Of a DNA stretch of 64,000 bases, positions 45,101-55,390 are shown one piece after another. This DNA is from Owenia fusiformis. Taxonomy: Eukaryota > Annelida > Polychaeta > Sabellida > Oweniidae. The notes under the pieces were generated by a model. The model did no database searches and was not told the DNA's origin. It saw nothing but the letters and a program-made list of their open reading frames with translations. Position numbers and translations under genes: made by a program. The DNA is taken from the NCBI GenBank assembly GCA_903813345.2, contig CAIIXF020000004.1, forward strand, positions 8,079,525 through 8,143,524. Reading direction: 5' to 3'. Positions within the stretch are counted from its first letter, which is position 1; every line of letters starts with the position of its first letter.

Positions 45101-48100
45101 ACACTGTATTAAAAGCTTGACAGTTATTGCTTTCTGTCAGTTGTGTATTACTAAAACTAAAGATGTGTACTTGCCTTCCATTTTGTCCATATATGGCTCC
45201 TCGTTAGCTTCTAAGTGGATTATGACATTGTGCTAAACAGAAAGACATATTGATTTAAACGAGAAACTGAATTATGACATGGTGCTAAACAAAAAGACAC
45301 ATTGATTTAAACGAGAAACTGAATTATGACATTGTGCTAAACAGACAGACACATTGATTTAAACGAGAAACTGAATTATGATATTGTGCTAAACAGAAAG
45401 ACATATTGATTTAAACGAGAAACTGAATTATGACATTGTGCTAAACAGAAAGACACATTGATTGAAACGAGAAACTGAATTATTACATAGTGCTAAACAG
45501 AAAGACACATTGATTTAAATAAACAAGAAACTGAATTATGACATTGTGCTAAACAGAAATACACATTGATTGAAACTAGAAACTGAATTATGACATTGTG
45601 GTAAACAGAAAGACACATTGATCTAAACGAGAAACTGATTTATGACATTGTGCTAAACAGAAAGACACTTTGATTTAAACGAGAAACTGACATGAAGAGC
45701 AATTTGAAAACGTGTTCAGGTTACCTATACAAAAATATCAAAATATGCTAATAACATGTGCATTTTAAACATTTTATTTGATCCATTTGTTATTTTTTTG
45801 ACAGACCAGTTTTTTTCAATTCACGTAGTATTTTAAATATATGCAGTTATCCTAAAGTACTGGGGCCTACATTGAGCATGAACTTGAACAAGTAGAAAGA
45901 GGAAAATTAAAATAGGCAAATGACTCCCTACGAATAAGTGACACGACTTCTATTTTGTCTAATTTCTTATTTTTTTTATTTAAACATATCATACAAATAG
46001 ATAGCTGAAAAGTTGCAATAGCAAAATAATTTCATATTTTCCATAAATAGTAAGTTCATTTTTAACAATGAGTTTTGTAAAATGTTAAAACTTTATAATA
46101 GCTTACATAAATCGAAATTCCGAGACTTCTATACATTTTATAAAAATCCTACTGTAGGAATCATTTCATTCATAAAAACATTTCGTGAATATTCGCTGCA
46201 ACAGAAAACAGCATGGTCAAAGTGAAAAGTGATAGGACACTACGTACTGGCCAAATGTCAAGGACAGAATAAAGTCCATTAAGATCGGTAATTGGATTAA
46301 GAAGAATGTCATTTAACCTTTTGATTCTTGTCTTGTGTGCCGGCAGGAAGAACAGTTGCTGCAGGTTTTGGTAGTGTATCGATCTGCTTCTTGACCTCTG
46401 CCGGCACCCGTTTGGAAAGCTCCTTCACAAGTTCTGCAATGAAATTACAATACACCTTATGTTTTTCATAGAACCAACATACGTTAACTTTTTGTATTTC
46501 GATCTCGACCCTTTCTTAACTTCTATGTGTAACCTGCAGAGATAATGTCATGGGCTGTCTATTATTGACTTTTTGTCACATCTATAAACAACCATTATTT
46601 TGATTTACACCACAGTTATTACCATAATTCTTCAAAAATTGTCATGTACTGTCTTGTGTTTGTTTTTTGTTTGTATTTTATCATACAGCTTAGAGCTAGC
46701 ATTCTGGTATGCCAGAGCCACTCTTATTATGTTATCTACCGTTTGCGAGAAACTTTGGAAGCATAAAGACACCTGTGCATTCATTGTCTTTAAGTTTATG
46801 CCTTGGAAGAAGTTAGCCATAATCATATCTATGTTATGGTTAAGATGAAAACTTTGTAAAACACAAACTATTATAATCCTTGGGGCCATTAACAGAAACT
46901 TTGTAAAGTTAAGTCATTATATCCATGGTTATAACAATAGATTTACGAATTCGTAACTTTACAAAGTTTCTGATAGATATTAACAGCGCATCTCGTGGCA
47001 AAGTTGGGTATCGATTCGGACATATTTCCGACGCAGCAAATAGTTTTTTGAAATTCTACTACATAATACAATCATGTGTATGATCACTTAAGTAAATTAA
47101 ATACTTTTTGTCATAATTTTGTAAATACTCAGTCAAATATTTAGATGTACTAGTATAAAGGGTGCCAATAAAGTCTCTTTACACTTTACCAACTTTGTCT
47201 TGGTAGTGTAAAGAGACTTCATGGACACCCTGTACAACAAAGGGACTGTTATCATGGGAAAGGGGACTGTTATCATGAGAACCATACATACCCTTTTTGA
47301 GACACTTATTATATCGCTTGCACTTGTCCCTCTTCTTCTTTACTCGGGGCTTTTTTGTTGGTGCGACAGTGCTGCCATCTTCCACTTCTCGCCTCACCCT
47401 AAGCTGGTGTATGGAGCTGTGTACGTTTCTAAGCCCAGGCCTTATGGCTTGCGATGAAGCATTGTTTTGAGGCTGGAAACAACATTTTATTTTTTATAGT
47501 TTACTTCTCACATCCATAGATTTTGCATTTATTGAACAATAATTTCATAGGCTAGGGTCAAAGAGCAATATTTTACAAGGACAATGAGAAGAGCAATAAC
47601 AATTGTAATCTCTACGACACTAAATACGACTTCAAAAATTATGGCACTAATATTCTTTGGTTTTAAGCGTCGTGTCTCGTCTTCACCAACGCCATTCGAG
47701 ATTGGTACGATCAATAATCATAGGGTGATGGATCCTTTTTGCTGAACCGATTCTACAACCACTGAAACGCCGGTTACATGGGTTATTCAACCATGAGTGA
47801 TCACCATTACAATGGGAAGCGCCTGTCAGGTTAGTTATTTGACGGACTGTTCATTACATATATGAGTTCAAAGTATAACATGGGTCTAGACTCTACAACA
47901 ATGCTAGGCCTATACACATTCTGACCAAGTACAATTAGAGAGTGATTTACCACCGCCATAGAGAATAAACATAATTTAATAAGTATATAGTTCGCCAACT
48001 CATTTAAATATGAATGAAATAGTGGCAGGTTCAATTTATATTTAAATGAGTTGCCCATAAAATAGTAGGTTAATCCGGAAGCCGACAGACGTTAGGCAGT

Positions 48101-49407
48101 GCATTCGAGCCACAAGCTTGCATCAAATGAGCCATAGCGCGTTTTTGCGAAAGGATAGCCAAAGATTTTACATGATTCTCAAGTGGCCGTCCGGGGTACT
48201 AACCCGAGAGTGTGCCATAGCCACTTCCTAACAGATGGAAACACGTTCAAATGGAACTATATCATATACTTATACATGTTACACAAACGTTGATACAAAC
48301 TTCTAAACGTGTTAATAATTAATATAGTTTTAACATTAAAACGTGTCAATTATCTGATTCAAATAAGTGTTAAAACAAGCGTTGTTTTGGCGTTTCTAAT
48401 TTTTAGAGTATACATCTACTTATACATGTTATAACAGACGAAACGTGTAGATCCTGGTGATCAAAACGAAACTAATTTCTAACTAGTCCAGGGTCTTAAG
48501 TATAAATAACATTTGAGTTTTGAAGATATTTTATGTGTTAGCCCAGAGGAATGTAAATAACCATGTGACAGTTATGTTCAATGGTATACAGCAGTATTAT
48601 TTAGATGACTCCGTTTCAAAAAGAAAACTGTACAGTGTCCTCTTTCTCCCTCGGGAGACAATGGGATATTTTGGCTACACAAAAAATCCTCATTAAAAAA
48701 TTATAGGTACAAGCGCAAAAGGATAACACTAATAAGAATTAAAACACAGTTATAAAAAGGAACATCCAAAATGACTACAATTGGTCATAAAGAATAAAAC
48801 CCCAGTATCTCAAATAATAAGCTGAAATGCACCAATCACTCCAAACAAACCATTCAGATCTTCGTAAAAAATCATAACAGCATTAGACATTTCATTCAAA
48901 ATGAAGTTATAACTAACAATACACTGCGTTTTAAACGCCAACCTATACGTATGACCAATCGCCCATACAAGTGCATCGCTTAAATATTTTCCGTTCACGT
49001 TTAGATTGTGAAAAACATTGCAAGCTTAAACTTCCTAATATGAGACAATGGGACATAAATAAAGTCGTAACTGTTACAATACACATACGATTATATTCGA
49101 AATAATCAACACAAACCTTGTCCACTTTAATATGAGATGATTCTTCATTCAGTGGTGGTACATCATTTTGTATATTTGATTGAGACTGAGAAAGAAATAG
49201 ATGTCCGCTGGTTGTATCACAACGTAAAGTATTTGTGTATATTACAACAATGCAGCCAGCCACCACAAAAGTCAATATAATACAATACACCAACAAAAGT
49301 CGTATTCCTGTCCATAGCACGTGTATCTGTTTTTGTATTACATCCAAATCATCCGGAGACAATTTCATTTTTGGTAATAAATCTTCTTTTGATGATGTTG
49401 TATCCAT
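39110..49407 (-). CDS. TNF-superfamily ligand TNF-B, six coding exons, model 353 aa
   Basis: Exons in order: 49407-49117, 47472-47292, 46433-46318, 45232-45175, 39756-39635, 39403-39110 (TGA 39112-39110). Phases agree (0,1,0,1,0), total 1062 nt. Residues 1-36 are cytoplasmic, 37-57 a transmembrane helix, then a stalk with KKPRVKKKRDKCKRYNKCLK (about 137-156), a basic stretch that may be a protease or glycosaminoglycan site. The TNF homology domain runs from about 201 (IIHLEA) through LWKFADWV, GFYLIYAQVTF, NILECTTG and SCYISSPRHIKAGQILSI to DFWGIIKLN at the C-terminus. Cys at about 283 and 312 match the disulfide of EDA/BAFF/APRIL-type ligands, but the loop between them is about 28 residues rather than about 13. 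The intron after exon 4 uses a GC donor (GAAG|GCAAGT), and the exon 3 donor (AAG|GTTAAA) is weak. Exon 4 is preceded by eight decoy acceptors. Same order and early phases as TNF-A: a tandem paralogue. Confidence 0.9.
41890..42300 (+). pseudogene. Decayed LINE reverse transcriptase remnant
   Basis: Frame-broken plus-strand sequence with RT landmarks in order: DIIKAFEHISRDTLL (motif A, usually AFDxxSR) at about 41894-41940 and CGVKQGCVLLPT (usually GVxQGCxLSP) at about 42056-42090. Interrupted by stops and frameshifts. Antisense inside the long TNF-B intron between exons 4 and 5. Confidence 0.75.
44046..45000. mobile_element. DNA element with AGGGTGTCCCCAAAA termini, about 950 bp
   Basis: Left end AAGGGTGTCCCCAAAATGTG, right end TTTTTGGGGACACCT: imperfect inverted repeats. 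The interior has an approximately 220-bp direct repeat (CTTTCAGATATTTATGA...CAGATGAC near 44680 and 44885). It shares a sub-terminal block with 23886-24362. No intact transposase frame. Inside the long TNF-B intron. Confidence 0.7.
45233..45695 (-). repeat. 52-bp minisatellite of decoy acceptors for TNF-B exon 4, 8 units
   Basis: Eight copies of about 52 bp lie directly upstream, in transcript sense, of the real exon starting at 45232. On the minus strand each has the form TTTCTGTTTAG then CACAATGTCATAATTC, that is, the polypyrimidine tract, AG and first 14-16 bases of the real exon, followed by AGTTTCTCGTTTAAATCAAT. In exon frame the copies read HNVII then QFLV and a TAA stop. The AG is kept in the copies; one has CTTTTTGTTTAG and another a changed base after AG. 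The real exon diverges after CATAATCCA. Confidence 0.92.
46890..46980. mobile_element. Short palindromic MITE
   Basis: CAGAAACTTTGTAAAGTTA near 46890 and its inverse TAACTTTACAAAGTTTCTG near 46955 enclose about 45 bp. Lies between TNF-B exons 2 and 3. Confidence 0.7.
47158..47233. mobile_element. Hairpin MITE with AGGGTGCC / GGACACCCT termini
   Basis: About 76 bp: AAGTCTCTTTACACTTTACC and its inverse GGTAGTGTAAAGAGACTT, with ends related to TACAGGGTGTCC. Relative of 22503-22587. Lies about 60 bp downstream of TNF-B exon 2 in its intron. Confidence 0.8.
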
Positions 49408-50689
49408 GCTTCATTTATATTGTTAATGGCGTAATAAGGTTAAGTCGGCCTAACACGAAGCCTAACTTAGTAGTCTCGATAGATCCCCAAACACTTCTGG
49501 GACATCTGGTCTGCTTTGAATTTGTATTTTATTTCAATACTTCTGGTTAATGAAGAACTTAAGTCAAGAAACAAGAGGGTGAGCTATCCCATCATTCACG
49601 ACAGGTCCTACAATCACGTGACCCGGAAATGTTTTTGCAACGATTCAATTTCATATGCTTATCTAAACATATAACACATATTTTAATTACAAAAGTATAT
49701 CAAAAACGATAAAATGTGTGACAATAAACGTGAGCATTTAGAACTTAACGAAGGTGATGTAAAAAGGTCCAGGATGTGATGCCCTCAGCCAATAGCAAAT
49801 ACCGTTTACCTTGTTAAGACATGGTGGCTTTTATGCTTCGGTATTTTATTTACCCTTGTAATCCCCTTTATAAATAATTCTTAGTTTGCTATTTCAAACT
49901 TAATTTTTTCTAGCTTAGAATAAGGCAATTGTGAAATTCTTCTAGCATGTTTCAGGAGATTTAGTGTCTACAATTGTGGGACTATTATATGCTAAATAAA
50001 CAGATATTTTCGTTATAATTTGGATTAAGAAACGTTAAAAACAATTAGAAATATATGCGCAGGTATTGGTAGTTTTGCTTATTGGACCCTGGGAGTCGAT
50101 AGTCCGCTTAATCTTAAGCACGCCCCTAATCTTTTGATTGACATTCATATGTTCCATATTTGGTAGATCTTCTACGAATTTCAAACCATTTCTGAGAAAA
50201 AAATGCCATGTTCTCCTATCAGTAAGCTTACCTACAATTGACAAAAGTGGTACATGGAGACTACTATTCACTATATTCAGACTTCAGAGCAACATGTTTA
50301 GATTACTCTTTTGAACGGCCTTGAAAAAGTTGACAATGAAAATAGTCCTAAGGCTACTGGCCTATTTCTTGATGCTATTCAGGGTCTTTCAACTTTGATC
50401 TGAATAGACCCATGGGAGTACCCAGGTTCAACAAGACATGAGTGTGACATTGCTTTAATAGCACCGCTCAATCCGTGGTTTTATAGAAGTACTCACTGAT
50501 ATAATGTAGATTGTTTTACCTCTATTACATGGTGAAAACACTATATATCGGTCTAGTAAATTCCATTTTGTGCCCCAAATGGTATAACTAGAAAATGGCA
50601 ACTCCACGGAGTAGCAAATCCCAACGAACACTATATAAATCATCAATCTGTACAGTCACAATGGAATATTTAGCATCTACTCTTACCTT

Positions 50690-51382
50690 CAATAAATATT
50701 TTAAATCATGTAACCATACTTTCAAGATAACTCTAAGTAATGGCGAATTTCTGCTCCAGTCAGCTATTTTGAATTTTCAGAGGCGCAAATCAGAAAAACA
50801 ATGCCATAATTGTGATCTACTCTGAAATTCCTTCAATTTGAGTATAATATAGCCATACTTTTAAGAGATCAGAAAACAATTGCGAAATCCCGCATTAGGC
50901 GGCCATTTTGAATTTTTTGAGGCGCGAATCAGAAAAACGTTACAATATTTGCAATCTACTCTAAGTTGCCTTTCATTTGAGTATAATAAAGCTATACTTC
51001 AAAAACATCTCAAAATTAACGCAAATTCCTGTTTTCCCGATCCCCCATTTACGGCCCCTGGGGGTCAGGGTGAAAAACCCGGGATATATGTGAAATAGAT
51101 AGATGATGTTAATATACTACCAAAATTTCAAATAATAATATTTAGTATTATTTCGGTTCAAAATGAAAAACATAAGATTTTTGCGAAAAATTCCCGCCAT
51201 TTTTAAACTGGCGGCCAAATTTTTGCGTAAAACTGTTCACCAATATACATCTTTCCACCAAATATGAAGAAAATCTGTTGACTAGTATTCTAGTTATCTT
51301 CCGGACAGACGGACGGACTGACTGACGGACAGACGGAGGGCTTCACTATATCCCTACAGAACTTCGTTCGTTGGGATAATTA
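50690..51382 (+). mobile_element. Non-autonomous repeat with GGACGGAC tail
   Basis: Two or three degenerate blocks of about 170 bp (TTTGAATTTT...GAGGCGCAAATCAGAAAAAC...ATTTGAGTATAATA...CATACTT) are followed by a unique section and a 3' tail CGGACAGACGGACGGACTGA...GGAGGGCTTCACTATAT...CGTTGGGATAA. The same tail is found at 32505-32600. This GACGGAC-type tail recalls repeats common in mollusc genomes (from memory). The left boundary is uncertain. Confidence 0.6.
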
Positions 51383-52649
51383 CCGCCCACAAAGTGTTAC
51401 CATTTGCCTCGATTTATCAGTTTATAGGGACGGATAAAACTAATAACCTTCCCACTACAGTTGACATGAGAAAGTGCGCTTATCCCAGGCGTACTGCACG
51501 AAACGACAAATTCCCGGGTATTGTAACGCCCTTGGGTGTACTGCCTAATTTTTGGAAAGCAGCCTTAGTGTGTTTTTCTGAAATATAATTGCAATCCAGT
51601 CTTGTTGAAAAACTTGAAAATGCGACCATTTTTGAAACATCAGCATTTCCTGGAGTTAAAAATAAATCTTTAACCAAGTTTACAAAAAGAAGACAATGCG
51701 ATGATACTTTCCTGGAAAAGGCAAGGAAATTTGCACCACCACATCAAAATACGCAGATAAAGCAATTTTTTATGCTGTTAACATATATCGCATATCAAAG
51801 CCTGTTGATGCTTGAATCTTGTTCTTTGAATACAAAAAAATAACAATATACAAAAAATATAAAAATATGACAAGTACTGTATTTAACTTTATTTTAAAAT
51901 CGCCAAACAGAAACCTTAATGTTGCCAAGGGAGACTTCGACTTCCGTTTGATAAAATTTTGCATGGGAGCGAACACTGGGTATTTAACATGATAACAATT
52001 TAAATCGTAAAGTAAAAGTCGAGGTAACAAATTAATTTTAAACGTGTTTACATGTTGGTACGATATAATAGCTTTTTGCAATGCACAAGTGTTACGAGCA
52101 CATGTTGAAAGGTAAGGGCGACTAGGTCAATCCGTTTTTTCTCTTGTGAAGCACATTAAATATTTACCTTGCGATAGCGATGAGAGATATCATACAATAA
52201 AAAGGGATCAGCCACCTTTTTACGTTATATTAAAAGAGATATTTTTAATGAATAGCCCAGAAGTATTTCGTATTTGGCGCGTTTATTTCTTAGGATGTAC
52301 TATTGATATTGACATTTTGAAGCATTTAAGATAATCTTCATAGCATAACTTGGGGGTTTCATTGTATTGCATTTAGGGCACTCTCAACTCTGATCATGAA
52401 ATAAACAATACACTCAAGGTCACGTTGACACATTTTTGTTGCTCTTTGGGGGTCAACGAGTACTCCATCATTTCTCAGAAAACTATTTAGTGAACATAAT
52501 TCCCTTTTGCCAGGGACAGGGGTATTGCGAGGTTCTAAAATACCACCGATATTTTTCTATAACATTTCAAAGTAATCCCGCCTCGTGGCTGGATACGTCC
52601 ACGACCGAGTGTTAGAACATCAATCCAAATTCATAATACTTTATATCTT

Positions 52650-52790
52650 GGTCACATTTGCTCTGATTCATCGGCCAGCGCCCGGCCGATTGAGTATTCT
52701 GTTCAAAACTGAATACAATTGTGACCAGGATACTCAATCGGCCGGGCGCTGGCCGATGAATCGGATCAAATTGGACCCAGGCATTAGAGT
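52650..52790. mobile_element. GC-rich palindromic MITE, copy 2
   Basis: CTTGGTCACATTTGCTCTGA on the left, an inner arm CGGCCAGCGCCCGGCCGATT, a loop, then the inverse ending GACCCAGGCATTA. Same family as 17883-18040; the two differ mainly in the loop. Confidence 0.86.
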
Positions 52791-52944
52791 GGCTCAACTT
52801 GATACAGAAGGTGAACAAAATAAAACTTCTCAATTTTGGTACTTTTTGTACAAGGGTTGAAAATCGCCCGTAATTTTTTCAAGTTGTTTCGCCAACCACA
52901 TGGTCCTACTTTACATGCTTTAATCGGAGGTAAATAATGAAGTG

Positions 52945-53200
52945 CTGTAAGGGCGGACGTGGGAACCAACAAGGGGGGAGGCAAATTTCAGGTGAGAGAA
53001 AAAACCTCCGCGCCCTAAAAGCCTAAAGTCGGCCAAATTTTGACGGCCATTTTCTTCAAAAGTTGGCCTAAAATTAAAAAATTAGGCCTTAAAAGCCCCA
53101 CTTATGACCAAAAAGGGCCACTTTTCGGGGCCTTTTTGCCCCCAAATTTTTGTTGGGCCCAATTTTTTTTCTGGGCGCCCCCCCCCAGATCCGCCAGTGT
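52945..53200. mobile_element. Probable MITE with G-run / C-run ends
   Basis: Starts near AAGGGCGGACGTGGGAACC with a G-run and ends with a C-run and CAGATCCGCCAGTG, an imperfect inversion. The interior is made of short GGCC/AAAATT blocks (AAAGCCTAAAGTCGGCC, TTAGGCCTTAAAAGCCCC). Boundaries uncertain. Confidence 0.5.
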
Positions 53201-54877
53201 GCAATTTCATTGAAGCTAGTTTTATTCTACCTTCCTGTACTTGAAATGCGACACCCCAGAAATATCCCGTCTCATTTAGGCTGCATCGTTTTTTAACTAA
53301 ATATAACTACATGCATATGGTGAAAGCGAATGAAATAAAATTATTTTAAAAATATGAAAAATGGGAGGAGCGAGAAAAATGGGCGGGACATATTAAAAAA
53401 CGTATTTTAAAATGAATTCTCCTTATGACTTTCGCGGTGCATATGTAAGCCAAACGAAGCTCTGCAAGGGAGAGTACATTTGGCGTAAATCCAATTCGAA
53501 GAACACAGCTCAATCTAGGCAATTACAAGCAAAAGGGCTGCAGACAAACCAAATGCACCCTACTTTAACTGTAGTTTAGCACACAAGAGTGTTTTTGAAA
53601 CAGATTCAACATTAAAGTCCGCCTTAGTACATGAACGAAAACTCCAGACGTCAACTCAGGTGTACTAGCGATAAGGACTTGAGTAAAATTCGTTCCCATT
53701 CACATTCACAGTCTACACAGTTATAATTTGGGGCAATCCAAAATCATCATCTATATCATCATGGGGCTTGCCCTAAATCATAATACTGACTACATGTGTT
53801 ACAATAAGAAAACGTACGTTGTGTACATCGTTGTTGGGGTATTCGTATGCAAAAGTACCCTTTCGGAAAGCTTCTTAACATGCGCAAAGTTGCGCTTCGG
53901 TTCGCATGTTTACGTTCCTAATCACCAGAATTGACAATTTACCCAATTCATAAGCTGCATTTAGTGATTCGTTCATGTGTTGGGAGGCCTTTAAACGAAA
54001 ACTAAATCAGAAACCCCCAGATAGGATTATTAGCTTCCCCTGAAAGGTTTCATTCGGGGACTTAGGTGATACAGGTAGGTAACTTAAACATTTATCATTG
54101 TAAAACGAAAGTTGTTGCAGTTTAACCTAGAGTTAAACCCATTTAACCCAATCTCCTTACTGCCTAAGCCCCACTTACCCCGCAATCACATTTTGAATGA
54201 ATCCACTAAACGCAGTCTTGCGAACTGGATAAATTCTCAATTCTCAAATCTTTGCGAATGCTTCCGAAGCCGTCCGAAGAGATACTTACACATACAAACA
54301 CCACAATTAGCGTACATCAATTACTAGTAATGGGAACGGGTTTTACTCGAGACCTATTCCCCAGTACACGGAAGTTGACGTTGGGCGGCTTTCGTAAACA
54401 TGTGAGGAGGTCTTTGCATTCTAAAAGTATATACATTCAATGGAACGCACTGAACGAACCCCTGCGAACTGATGATCGACTTTATAGTTAAGGTTGACAA
54501 AGACGTTTCCTATTGCATCTATTTATAGAATGGTGTTAAAGGATGTAGATGACCTTCTGCACCAAAAACACAATCGTATGATCGTTTTTTCTTAGAATTA
54601 TGTCTCATTTGACAGTTTGTTCTTTGGAATCGCTATAGGAGAGTGCATAGCCAATATCTATTCAATCAAATGTAAACTTAGAAAATTTGGTGCAATGGAA
54701 TTTCGCGATTTCAGTGAATTTTCTTAAAGAAGGACTATGTAAGACTGTAAGTACTAGGCCTAGTATTGCAAATCATCTTTAATGTCATTGTGTATACTTA
54801 TCAAAACTCCCAGTCAATCGCATTTTTATTTGGTCAAGCCAAAATCAGTTTTGTTATTCTTCTTTCCTTAAATTCAT

Positions 54878-55062
54878 GCAGTAAAGCCTGTGTACAGTGA
54901 ACACATATGGAGCCACAAAAAAGTGTTCACTATATGGTGTTCACTACTGAGAGTCGAGTTTATACACAAGACAGTGGAGTATATGCTGAGAAGAGCTAGA
55001 TGTGTTCACTAGACACAGGTGTTCACTAGAGAGAAGTGTTCACTAAGACAGGTTTTACAGTA
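54878..55062. mobile_element. MITE with GCAGTAAAGCC / GGTTTTACAGTA termini
   Basis: GCAGTAAAGCCTGTGTACAG on the left and AAGACAGGTTTTACAGTA on the right. Multiple AGTGTTCACTA repeats inside resemble the design of the GGAACACCT family at 2402-4266. Confidence 0.65.
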
Positions 55063-55390
55063 ATATAATTTGGGCCAAAATCAAACTGCTATTGACAGCT
55101 TTCGTCAAATTAGTTGATTTGAAGATGTTTTGAAATCCGTTTCCAACACCAAAAGCCGTTAATCTTCATTCAGGTCATTAGTTTTTGAGATAATGACACA
55201 TTCAAAAAACTTATTAATTGGCCTCAGGACCTACTCACTGCTACTATAGCATATCAGTACATGGCTGTAGGTACGAAGTCCATATAAAGGTGGCAGCATT
55301 GGTCTGAATAGACAGACACTACTGCCATCTTTTAATCACCCTAGTCCTTGACTACAAAGCACCAAAAACAGATTCTATCATTGCCACCTA

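Larger units (their letters stand above)
49408..55390. other. Intergenic region between TNF-B and the 55-62 kb gene
   Basis: Contains the TNF-B upstream region, the long repeat at 50690-51382, a GC-rich palindrome at 52650-52790, a C/G-tract element at 52945-53200 and a MITE at 54878-55062. No exon with domain support was found. Confidence 0.6.

Noticed and set aside
48050-48240. Second tRNA/SINE-like block (GGGTTAGTACCCC)
   Set aside because: The B-box-like and A-box-like segments are in the wrong order on the same strand and the match is weak.
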